DNA of 5,938 nt, taken from contig CAMWLX010000230.1 in NCBI GenBank assembly GCA_947175225.1, positions 1 through 5,938 on the forward strand. Reading direction: 5' to 3'. The position numbers and the translations under genes are program-made. The notes under the pieces were generated by a model. It saw only the letters and a list, made by a program, of their open reading frames with translations. It was not told the origin of the DNA and searched no databases. The stretch is from an uncultured Porphyromonadaceae bacterium (GTDB taxonomy: Bacteria > Bacteroidota > Bacteroidia > Bacteroidales > Muribaculaceae). Below are positions 1-5,938 of this stretch, piece after piece (the stretch's first letter is position 1; each line of letters opens with the position of its first letter).

Positions 1-52
1 GGTTTAACTCTTTATTGTAAATTTTCCAATTCGTAAATAAGTTTAAACAACT

Positions 53-1024
53 TCAAAGCATATTGGGATGCTTTGTGATGAATTCGTTATAAAATTCTAT
101 TGCTTCATATCTCTGATTAGACGCAGTGTATTTTGCAAAGTCACTCGTGCCGAATACGATAGGGCGATGCTGGAGTCTTCTTGTCACTTTTTCTCCTTCT
201 GCAAGCAACCCACGCGATGCTTTTGATAGATAGCGGTCTTGAAATTTTTCCCATATATAATCCACTGCCATATCGGATGGATGAACCAAGTCATTATCAT
301 AGAATCGATAATCACGCAGGTCATCATTCATGATTTCAAACGAGGGAAAATAATCCGCGTTGTCTGATAGTTTGCAAATTTCCTCACAGGCAAGACGCAA
401 AATTGCTTTGGAGCTGCTGTTCCCCTCAAAGCCATCTTTAAGATGGCGTACCGGGCTTACGGTAAATAATACTTTGAGTGCAGGATTGAAATCTGATAGT
501 TTTTTCAATATATCATTCCATTCCTTAATGATTTCAGAAATAGAAAGTCGTCTTCTAATGAATGTGTCAGAGGGAAACTTATGGCAGTTGCTGACGATAT
601 ATCCCTGACGATCTTTTAATTCAAACACCCATGCTGTGCCGAATGTCACTATCAGGGCTTTAGCCTCCTTTAAATTATTATGGAGATCAAGCAGGCGACT
701 GAACACACTCTCTTTAGTGTCTTGCTTAGTATATCGAGTGCATCCGGAATCAGACAACCATGATATCCAAAGGTTATCTCGTTGGGCAATGGAATCATCA
801 ATTATATCGAAAATATTTTCCCACGTAGATGTAATTCTCAGTATATTTGCAATCGAACTTGGATTGTAGAGGGTGCCGCAGAGGTTTGGATAGGCTCTCC
901 ATCGGCAGAATCTCATTCGCTTTCCGATATAATCGGTGAAACAAGATCCTAATAACACAATCGATTGTTCAGGATTAAGTATAAAGCCGCCGGGGCGGGC
1001 TTCATATTCTGTTCGAAACTTCAT
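53..1024 (-). CDS. GSCFA-domain protein (SGNH/GDSL-like putative hydrolase)
   Basis: Predicted 323-residue cytoplasmic protein of the GSCFA family (Pfam PF08885), related to SGNH/GDSL esterases; the substrate is unknown. The family-naming block GSCFTD is at residues 26-31, with Ser27 as the likely nucleophile. Other family-like blocks are TFGTAWVF (128-134 region), NCHKFP (146-151), TVSPVRHLKDG (188-198) and DNDLVHPS (243-250), where Asp245 and His248 would complete the catalytic set. No signal peptide or membrane segment is visible. The open frame extends upstream to a TTG at 1054, but that would overlap the preceding gene. The ATG at 1024 gives an N-terminus MKFRTE that matches how these proteins usually begin, and leaves an 11 bp gap after the radical SAM stop codon. 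It is the last complete gene of the apparent operon. The family call is firm; the biochemical role is not known. Confidence 0.9.
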   Translation of the reverse strand: MKFRTEYEARPGGFILNPEQSIVLLGSCFTDYIGKRMRFCRWRAYPNLCGTLYNPSSIANILRITSTWENIFDIIDDSIAQRDNLWISWLSDSGCTRYTKQDTKESVFSRLLDLHNNLKEAKALIVTFGTAWVFELKDRQGYIVSNCHKFPSDTFIRRRLSISEIIKEWNDILKKLSDFNPALKVLFTVSPVRHLKDGFEGNSSSKAILRLACEEICKLSDNADYFPSFEIMNDDLRDYRFYDNDLVHPSDMAVDYIWEKFQDRYLSKASRGLLAEGEKVTRRLQHRPIVFGTSDFAKYTASNQRYEAIEFYNEFITKHPNML

Positions 1025-1035
1025 ATGTATATTTT

Positions 1036-1947
1036 CTATATTGTGCTTGCGCAAAGATGGCGCAGCCGATTCATCAAAAGATTAGTGAATTGATAATTCT
1101 TCAGTCCCCATTTCGGTGCCACTACCATCTCAGGAGGTGAAGAAGCCAAAAATCTTTCGATGCAAATATCTCTCGGTATAATCTTGACTATCTTTACGCA
1201 AAGATCGATGTATGGTTCCAACGAGTATGGCTCGACATTGATTTCTCCTCTTTCCCATTTTGAAAGCAACGGTGTCCCTTTCACTATCTGAAGCTGGTGC
1301 ATCTTGATAGAATCAATAGGAAGGCGACACGCTTTTCTGACCGTTTCAAGCACATCCTCGTCGTTCTCATTAGGCAACCCTGCTATGAGATGCAATCCTG
1401 TCCGGATGCATCTCTCATTAAGTCGTTTGGCTGCCTCTTCTACATCGTTCCATGTATGATTGCGATTGATCGCATGCAACGTATCATCATTTGAGGTCTC
1501 AGCTCCAATTTCGACAATGACCGGCTTTTCTCGATTAAGTTCAGAAAGCACATCAACAAGTTTTTCAGGAAGGCAATCAGGTCGAGTACCTATGATAATC
1601 CCTGCTATATCCTCTATTCCTGTTGCCCTCCGATACATCTCAGCAAGACTCTCAACGCTCTTCCCAAAAGTATTCGTATAGCTCTGGAAATATGCCAAAT
1701 ATTTCATCTCTGGATATTTCCTCCTAAAAAAATCTTTCCCCTTCTGTATCTGTGTCTCGACAAGGTCCTTAGGAGAGCAATATCCTGGTGTGAATGAGGC
1801 ATTATTGCAATATATGCATCCGCCGATTCCAATGCTTCCGTCACGATTAGGACAAGTAAATCCGGCATCAATGGAGAGCTTCTGCACCTTGATGCCTGGA
1901 AATACCTCCTTCATATACTCGCTGAAATCTTTATAATAAGGATTCAT
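1036..1947 (-). CDS. TIGR01212-type radical SAM protein (YhcC/YtqA-like)
   Basis: A 303-residue radical SAM enzyme. The [4Fe-4S] cluster ligands are Cys32, Cys44 and Cys47, spaced C-x11-C-x2-C inside CPNRDGS...GGCIYC, which is typical of the YhcC/YtqA group with its Elp3-like core. Further core strands are visible: YFQSYTNTF (86-94), IIIGTRPDCLPE (117-128), VEIGAETSNDDTLHAINRNH (145-164) and GLHLIAGLP (184-192). The length matches the family. YtqA of Bacillus subtilis has been linked to wobble-uridine modification of tRNA (named MnmL), so a tRNA-modification role is plausible, but it is inferred here only from family membership; no YtqB-like methyltransferase is adjacent. The ATG start lies 15 bp after the aroC stop, with GGAG (1951-1954 on the complement) only 3 nt before it, a close but possible ribosome binding site. 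The operon continues into the GSCFA gene. Confidence 0.92.
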   Translation of the reverse strand: MNPYYKDFSEYMKEVFPGIKVQKLSIDAGFTCPNRDGSIGIGGCIYCNNASFTPGYCSPKDLVETQIQKGKDFFRRKYPEMKYLAYFQSYTNTFGKSVESLAEMYRRATGIEDIAGIIIGTRPDCLPEKLVDVLSELNREKPVIVEIGAETSNDDTLHAINRNHTWNDVEEAAKRLNERCIRTGLHLIAGLPNENDEDVLETVRKACRLPIDSIKMHQLQIVKGTPLLSKWERGEINVEPYSLEPYIDLCVKIVKIIPRDICIERFLASSPPEMVVAPKWGLKNYQFTNLLMNRLRHLCASTI

Positions 1948-1962
1948 CTGCTCCGGAAATAG

Positions 1963-2961
1963 TTAATCGTTGTATGAGAGGAGTTCATCTGCAATCACAA
2001 GAACTGCCATTGCCTCGACCACTGGAATAGCTCTCAAAGCAACACATGGATCATGCCTTCCTTTCCCTTTCAATATCCGTGCATTCCCTGCTTTATCAAC
2101 AGTATCTATATCTCGCAATAGGGTAGGAGTAGGCTTAAAAGCTACTCTAAATAAGATGGGCATCCCGTTGCTGATTCCTCCTTGGATTCCCCCGCTATGG
2201 TTTGTCTCGGTATAGATATGTCCATCTTTGCTTGTAAAGATATCTGCATGCTCAGTGCCATACATCGTGGCAGCTGCAAAACCATCGCCATACTCAAACC
2301 CTTTTGCAGCGTTTATACTCATCATAGCTTGAGCCAAACGTGCATGGAGTTTTCCGAACACTGGATTGCCGATTCCTGCAGGAACACCCTCTATAACACA
2401 TTCTACCACTCCTCCCACGGAATCTCCGCGTTTCATCGCTTCTTCCACAACTGATGCAAGTTCTTCAGAACTCCCTTTAATGCCCCCGATAGATATAATA
2501 TTGGCATTGACAGATATGTTTTGCATGCAGGGAAGCTGCCGGGCTATCGCTCCCCCTATCACCCAGTTAAGTGTCTCTCGGGCCGAGGCTCTTCCCCCGC
2601 CACGCGCTTCATGAAGTCCATAACGTTGGTCATATGTGAAGTCGGCATGGTTAGGGCGATATAGTTCTGCCATTTCGCCGTAGTCTACACTCCTTTGGTC
2701 GGTATTGCGCACTATGAATCCTATCGGAGTGCCAAGAGTGACCATATCATCTGTTAGGCCGGACAATAATTCCGGAATATCCTTTTCATTGCGGGCAGTG
2801 ACAAGATGATTCTGTCCCGGTCGTCTTCTTGCTGTCTCTCTGATGATGACATCCATTTCAATCTTAACTCCACCCGGCATTCCATCAAGGATTCCTCCCA
2901 TTGCCTTCCCATGGCTCTCTCCAAAAGTAGTGAGCCTTAGATTTCTTCCAAATGTGTTCAT
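1963..2961 (-). CDS. aroC: Chorismate synthase
   Basis: Converts 5-enolpyruvylshikimate-3-phosphate to chorismate, the last step of the shikimate pathway, using reduced FMN. All family signatures are present: GESHG (14-18, with the conserved His17), GGGRASARET (121-130), NHSGGIQGGISNGMPI (254-269, FMN and substrate region) and GRHDPC...VVEAM (301-318, with conserved His303). At 332 residues it is shorter than the usual 350-390. The shortening appears to lie in the middle, around residues 141-180, where many homologues carry a longer segment; the catalytic blocks are intact. In the last signature, the position that is usually Pro (DPCVxPRA) is Leu309. The ATG start overlaps the stop of the upstream ybaK gene by four bases (ATGA), which implies translational coupling. 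No other shikimate genes are in the window. The product call is very secure; activity of the compact form is inferred. Confidence 0.97.
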   Translation of the reverse strand: MNTFGRNLRLTTFGESHGKAMGGILDGMPGGVKIEMDVIIRETARRRPGQNHLVTARNEKDIPELLSGLTDDMVTLGTPIGFIVRNTDQRSVDYGEMAELYRPNHADFTYDQRYGLHEARGGGRASARETLNWVIGGAIARQLPCMQNISVNANIISIGGIKGSSEELASVVEEAMKRGDSVGGVVECVIEGVPAGIGNPVFGKLHARLAQAMMSINAAKGFEYGDGFAAATMYGTEHADIFTSKDGHIYTETNHSGGIQGGISNGMPILFRVAFKPTPTLLRDIDTVDKAGNARILKGKGRHDPCVALRAIPVVEAMAVLVIADELLSYND

Positions 2962-3452
2962 GTTTCCGGGTCTTCTGTAATTTTTGCGAAAGTAGCCTGA
3001 GCGGCTTTTGCTAAATCGAGAGGTGAAAGCTTAAGCTGTAGTCCTCGTTGTCCCGCACTTACATACACTATATCAAAATCTTTCATTTCCTCACTGAAAA
3101 ATGTGGGATAATGCTTCTTCATGCCTATAGAAGTGCAACCTCCTCTTATATAACCTGTATTTGGCAAGAGTTCTTTCAATGGTAGCATCTCCGCTTTCTT
3201 ATTTCCAGATGCCTTTGCAGCCAACTTAAGATCAACCTCCCTATTGCCGGCGACCACGCACACGAATAGTCCGGTCTTATCCCCACGCAACACGAGTGTC
3301 TTAAAAACTTGTTCTATTGGCTCCCCAAGTTCCTCAGCCACGTGTTCTGCAGCCAAATCATCCGGGTCAAATGCATATGGTACGAGTTCATACTCGATTT
3401 TCATTTTATCGAGTAGCCTGGCTGCATTCGTCTTCTGTATTTTATTCGCCAT
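2958..3452 (-). CDS. ybaK: Cys-tRNA(Pro)/Cys-tRNA(Cys) deacylase, YbaK/EbsC type
   Basis: A 164-residue trans-editing enzyme that hydrolyses Cys-tRNA(Pro), which forms when prolyl-tRNA synthetase mischarges cysteine. The YbaK fold is recognisable from QVFKTLVLRGD (48-58), where Lys51 is the expected catalytic lysine, followed by LFVCVVAGNREVDLK (62-76) and YIRGGCTSIGMKKHYPTF (101-118), the conserved glycine-rich substrate loop. Many homologues have Ser-Pro in that loop (GGCSPIG); here it reads Thr-Ser. Length matches the family. The open frame reaches a TTG at 3473, but that codon lies within the stem of a hairpin. The ATG at 3452, preceded by an A-rich stretch as is common in Bacteroidota, is the preferred start (MANKIQKTN). 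It is the first gene of the apparent four-gene operon, and its TGA stop overlaps the aroC start codon. Confidence 0.93.
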   Translation of the reverse strand: MANKIQKTNAARLLDKMKIEYELVPYAFDPDDLAAEHVAEELGEPIEQVFKTLVLRGDKTGLFVCVVAGNREVDLKLAAKASGNKKAEMLPLKELLPNTGYIRGGCTSIGMKKHYPTFFSEEMKDFDIVYVSAGQRGLQLKLSPLDLAKAAQATFAKITEDPET

Positions 3453-3467
3453 TCGTTTTTCTATAAA

Positions 3468-3496
3468 GGGCAAGACGGAAAATCTCTGTCCTGCCC
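3468..3496 (-). terminator. Hairpin after rho: weak terminator or ybaK leader stem
   Basis: Read on the minus strand, GGGCAGGAC (3496-3488) can pair with GTCTTGCCC (3476-3468) as a nine-pair stem with one G-U wobble and an 11-nt loop. The wobble pairs only in minus-strand RNA; in plus-strand RNA that position is an A-C mismatch. This favours a role in transcripts going from rho toward ybaK. Only three T residues follow (TTTATAG), so as an intrinsic terminator it would be weak. It lies 15 bases before the ybaK ATG and could instead act in the 5' leader of that operon. Confidence 0.45.
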
Positions 3497-3543
3497 CTAT
3501 GATTTAAAAGAATATCAAAAAATAGAAAATATAAGAAAATAGA

Positions 3544-3568
3544 AATTCTCAATTCTCAATTCTCAATT
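3544..3568. repeat. Heptanucleotide tandem repeat (AATTCTC, about 3.6 copies)
   Basis: Three perfect head-to-tail copies of AATTCTC (3544-3550, 3551-3557, 3558-3564) plus a partial AATT. On the transcribed strand it reads as GAGAATT units starting just after the rho stop codon. The surrounding spacer down to about 3500 is very A/T-rich. No coding function; copy number could vary between strains by slippage. Confidence 0.9.
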
Positions 3569-3571
3569 ATT

Positions 3572-5854
3572 TCACTTGTCCATCGTGACAAGCAATTCCT
3601 CATTTGTGCGGGTCAGCTCCATTCTTTTCCGGATGAATTCCATCGCCTCTATGGATGTCATGTCTCCCAAGAAGTTGCGAAGCACCCACATACGGTTTAA
3701 TACCTCTTCGCTAAGAAGCAAATCGTCGCGGCGCGTAGATGAGGCAATGATATCTACGGCTGGGAAGATACGCTTGTTGCTCAACTTGCGGTCAAGTTGA
3801 AGCTCCATGTTGCCCGTTCCCTTGAATTCTTCAAAGATCACTTCATCCATCTTGCTTGATGTCTCTGTAAGGGCTGTAGCGATGATGGTAAGCGAGCCTC
3901 CGTTTTCAATGTTTCGTGCTGCTCCAAAGAAGCGTTTCGGTTTCTGAAGGGCATTGGCATCCACACCGCCTGAAAGAATCTTGCCGCTTGCCGGACTCAC
4001 TGTATTATACGCTCTTGCAAGGCGCGTGATGGAGTCAAGCATAATCACTACGTCATGTCCGCTCTCGACAAGGCGTTTTGCTTTCTCAAGCACAATTCCT
4101 GCAATTTTCACATGGCGTTCAGCCGGCTCATCAAATGTAGATGCTATTACTTCCGCATTGACGCTACGTGCCATATCGGTGACTTCTTCCGGACGCTCGT
4201 CGATTAGAAGCATGATGATATATGTCTCAGGATGATTTTCTGCTATTGCATTTGCTATGTCTTTCAGCAGAATAGTCTTACCTGTCTTCGGAGGTGCCAC
4301 GATAAGGGCACGTTGGCCCTTGCCGATTGGTGCAAACATATCTACAACTCGCGTAGAAATATTTGTGGTGCGTCCTCCGGTCAGGTTGAATTTATCATCA
4401 GGGAAGAGTGGGACAAGATGTTCGAATGGAATGCGGTCGCGCACCACTTCCGGTGCCAGACCGTTGATGCTAAGCACTTTGCAAAGTGGATAATATTTTT
4501 CTCCTTCACGCGGTGGGCGGATTGCACACTCTACTACATCTCCCGATTTAAGACCATATTCTTTTATTTGGATTTGCGAAACGTAGACATCATCTGGCGA
4601 AGCAAGATAATTATAGTCGCTTGAGCGAAGGAATCCAAATCCTTCCGGCATTATTTCAAGCACACCATAGGCATTGAGTATTCCATCAAAGTCAAACATT
4701 GTCTCAGCCTGCATCATCTGCCTGCGCTGTTGCTGCATTTGTTTGCGTTCGATAGCTCGTTGGCGCTTTGTCATATGCTTGTTTCCCTGGTTGTTGCTAT
4801 ATCCCATAGGCATAAGATTAGCCTTTGTAAATTGGGAATTTGCTCCGGGTTCTGCTATGATAATAGGTGCCTGCGGCTCGATTGGAGTGTTTTTCTCCTC
4901 CTGTATGGTTTGTATTGGCTCTTGTGGAGTTTCTGCTGGAGTTTCAGCATGTTCGTGATCGAATAGGCTCGGTTGCTGATGCTCCTGGCTATTGCGTGGC
5001 TTGAATGTGCGTCCCTTTGAATTGCCGAAAAATGAGTCAAACCCGTTGTCTTTATTAGGGCGGAAATCACGCTTCTTTTGTTGCTCCTTTTGATGGGGTT
5101 GCTCTTTGTGATTAGATGGTTCGGTATGTGTTTCAGTATGGATTTCTTCTCCTGCTGCTTTTTCTTGCGCTGCAGTTTCAGCTTGCTCTGCTATGTTTTG
5201 AAGTGGAAGAGAAGCTGGTTGTTCCAACACTGCTGGAAGATTGGTGTTGGTGTTTGATTCTTCCTTGTCGGTATTCTTAGATCCTGGTTTTCTGCCCCTT
5301 TTCTTTTGCTGGGGTGTAGTAGCTTTAGCTTCTTCTGTATTTTGATTTTCTGCAGTTTCCTTATTTGCTGAAGCTTTGGCTTCAGATGCGTTTGCTTCGG
5401 CTTCTTTTTGGGCTTCAAGGGCTGCTAACTCTGCTTTTGACTTTCTGCCCCTTTTTTTGGGTGCAGCAGCTTCCTGTGGCTGTTGCGATGCATTGGTCTC
5501 TTTTGCAGCTTTCTTTGTGGCCTTCCCGGTCTTTGTAGCAGTTTTTTTTGTTTCTTTTTTGTCTTCTTTGCTTTCTGCCTCTGCTTTAGCCTTTGGTTTG
5601 CGGCCCCGTTTCTTTTGTTCTGTCTGTTGCAGTTGCTCTTCTGTTGCAGAAGCTTCTTTGGGCTTAGGTCCTCTACGCTTACGCTCATTTATCTGCGAGA
5701 CCATATCTTTGGCAGTATCCACAGCTATTTTGTCTATAATGTCCATTGCGAGCTTATGTCTGTCAATTTCCGAGGAATTTTCAATTCCTATTTCTTCGGC
5801 TTTCTTGTGCAGACGCTCTTCATCCCAAGATTCAAGTTCTTCAAGTTTAAGCAT
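3572..5854 (-). CDS. rho: Transcription termination factor Rho with long disordered insertion
   Basis: Hexameric RNA-dependent ATPase/helicase that ends transcription. Residues 1-46 resemble the Rho N-terminal helical domain. Residues about 50-385 are low complexity: a Lys/Ala/Glu-rich part with four AT-hook-like modules, a Gln/Glu/Pro-rich part, then a basic Arg/Gln segment (360-382). The RNA-binding cold-shock domain starts near GVLEIMPEGFGFLR (397-410). The motor follows: Walker A APPKTGKT (520-527; E. coli has Ala at the Thr position), catalytic-Glu strand LLIDERPEEV (549-558, Glu553), Walker B VVIMLDSITRLAR (602-614, Asp607), Q-loop near PASGKILSGG (621-630), R-loop EEFKGTGN (675-682) and the arginine-finger region SSTRRDD (705-711). 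E. coli Rho has 419 residues; the excess lies almost wholly in the insertion, a known Bacteroidota feature. The ATG follows an A-rich leader with no Shine-Dalgarno sequence. Only 84 bp upstream is in the window. Identity is certain. Confidence 0.98.
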   Translation of the reverse strand: MLKLEELESWDEERLHKKAEEIGIENSSEIDRHKLAMDIIDKIAVDTAKDMVSQINERKRRGPKPKEASATEEQLQQTEQKKRGRKPKAKAEAESKEDKKETKKTATKTGKATKKAAKETNASQQPQEAAAPKKRGRKSKAELAALEAQKEAEANASEAKASANKETAENQNTEEAKATTPQQKKRGRKPGSKNTDKEESNTNTNLPAVLEQPASLPLQNIAEQAETAAQEKAAGEEIHTETHTEPSNHKEQPHQKEQQKKRDFRPNKDNGFDSFFGNSKGRTFKPRNSQEHQQPSLFDHEHAETPAETPQEPIQTIQEEKNTPIEPQAPIIIAEPGANSQFTKANLMPMGYSNNQGNKHMTKRQRAIERKQMQQQRRQMMQAETMFDFDGILNAYGVLEIMPEGFGFLRSSDYNYLASPDDVYVSQIQIKEYGLKSGDVVECAIRPPREGEKYYPLCKVLSINGLAPEVVRDRIPFEHLVPLFPDDKFNLTGGRTTNISTRVVDMFAPIGKGQRALIVAPPKTGKTILLKDIANAIAENHPETYIIMLLIDERPEEVTDMARSVNAEVIASTFDEPAERHVKIAGIVLEKAKRLVESGHDVVIMLDSITRLARAYNTVSPASGKILSGGVDANALQKPKRFFGAARNIENGGSLTIIATALTETSSKMDEVIFEEFKGTGNMELQLDRKLSNKRIFPAVDIIASSTRRDDLLLSEEVLNRMWVLRNFLGDMTSIEAMEFIRKRMELTRTNEELLVTMDK
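5282..5677 (-). repeat. Four AT-hook-like basic modules in the Rho insertion
   Basis: Within rho, the modules RRGPKPK (residues 60-66; 5657-5677), KKRGRKPK (81-88; 5591-5614), KKRGRKSK (133-140; 5435-5458) and KKRGRKPG (184-191; 5282-5305) repeat. The last three start 52 and 51 residues apart. They resemble the Arg-Gly-Arg core of AT-hooks, which bind the DNA minor groove, though basic RNA-binding motifs look similar. The similarity is also visible at nucleotide level, which hints at internal duplication. Confidence 0.75.
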
Positions 5855-5903
5855 ATTTATTTTGTTGGGGTTATCCCTCGGGTGAGGAATTATGGTAAAT
5901 CCG

Positions 5904-5911
5904 TAAATATA
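5904..5911 (-). promoter_or_regulatory. Possible Bacteroidota -7 promoter element for rho
   Basis: The minus strand reads TATATTTA here, seven of eight matches to the Bacteroidota -7 consensus TAnnTTTG. It lies about 50 bases upstream of the rho ATG, a plausible leader length. No clear TTTG/TTG -33 element occurs 19-21 bases further upstream, where the sequence reads only CTTATG nearby, so the call is weak. Confidence 0.28.
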
Positions 5912-5938
5912 TAGGGTTTAGGGAATTTCATAAGTTTT

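Noticed and set aside
1..52. Terminator after the GSCFA gene (AAGTT-GTTTA-AACTT stem at 39-53)
   Set aside because: Five weak pairs without G+C content or a following T run; no start of a further minus-strand gene is visible either, so the segment holds nothing I can name.
1025..1054. TTG start at 1054 adding ten residues to the GSCFA protein
   Set aside because: It would overlap the radical SAM coding sequence, and the ATG at 1024 yields the family-like MKFRTE beginning.
3453..3473. TTG start at 3473 adding seven residues to YbaK
   Set aside because: The TTG falls inside the hairpin stem, and the ATG at 3452 gives the expected family N-terminus.
3516..3533. TATTTTTTG and TATATTTT as a promoter for the ybaK operon
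   Set aside because: The first has one extra T relative to TAnnTTTG, the second ends in T not G, and no TTG lies 19-21 bp upstream of either; the region is so A/T-rich that such near matches are expected.
4232..4624. Plus-strand open frame of 130 codons inside rho
   Set aside because: It lies opposite the Rho cold-shock and P-loop regions, has no recognisable domain, and no start signal or promoter.
5376..5885. Plus-strand open frame of 169 codons opposite the start of rho
   Set aside because: It is the antisense shadow of the low-complexity Lys/Ala/Glu-rich rho segment, which gives a Ser/Phe/Ala/Leu-rich artefact; no homology is recognisable, and rho itself is certain.
5866..5885. Short alternative GC stems (CCTC-ACCC-GAGG and GGG-ATAA-CCC) in the rho leader
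   Set aside because: Stems of only three or four pairs sharing bases are too short to support an attenuator or riboswitch call.
5914..5923. GGGTTTAGGG resembling a telomere-type repeat upstream of rho
   Set aside because: A single short unit with no tandem continuation in a bacterial context; chance is the simplest explanation.

Overview
The window looks like a piece of a Bacteroidales (Bacteroidota) chromosome. The evidence is a Rho factor with a very long low-complexity insertion, a GSCFA-family protein (a family seen mainly in Bacteroidota), A-rich leaders without clear Shine-Dalgarno sequences, and a moderate G+C content. Genus cannot be fixed from this sequence alone; a gut lineage such as Muribaculaceae or Prevotellaceae is a guess.

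All five genes lie on the minus strand, so transcription runs from right to left. The first is rho (3572..5854), a 760-residue transcription termination factor. Its motor is canonical, but about 340 residues of disordered sequence separate the N-terminal helical domain from the RNA-binding cold-shock domain. A short AT-rich intergenic region follows (3475..3571), with a heptanucleotide tandem repeat, and a hairpin at 3468..3496. Next comes a tightly packed cluster: a YbaK/EbsC-type Cys-tRNA(Pro) deacylase (2958..3452), chorismate synthase aroC (1963..2961, overlapping the previous stop by ATGA), a TIGR01212-type radical SAM protein (1036..1947, 15 bp gap), and a GSCFA-domain protein (53..1024, 11 bp gap). 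The last four genes are spaced like one operon. They do not form an obvious single pathway: tRNA proofreading, aromatic amino acid synthesis, a probable RNA-modifying radical SAM enzyme, and an SGNH-like hydrolase of unknown substrate.

For two genes the longest open frame begins at a TTG, but an in-frame ATG slightly downstream is the better start (3452 for ybaK, 1024 for the GSCFA gene). No RNA genes, insertion sequences, CRISPR arrays or prophage signs were seen. I found no clearly novel system. The points most worth a second look are the Rho insertion with its regularly spaced AT-hook-like modules and possible short linear motifs, and the repeat and hairpin between rho and the downstream operon.
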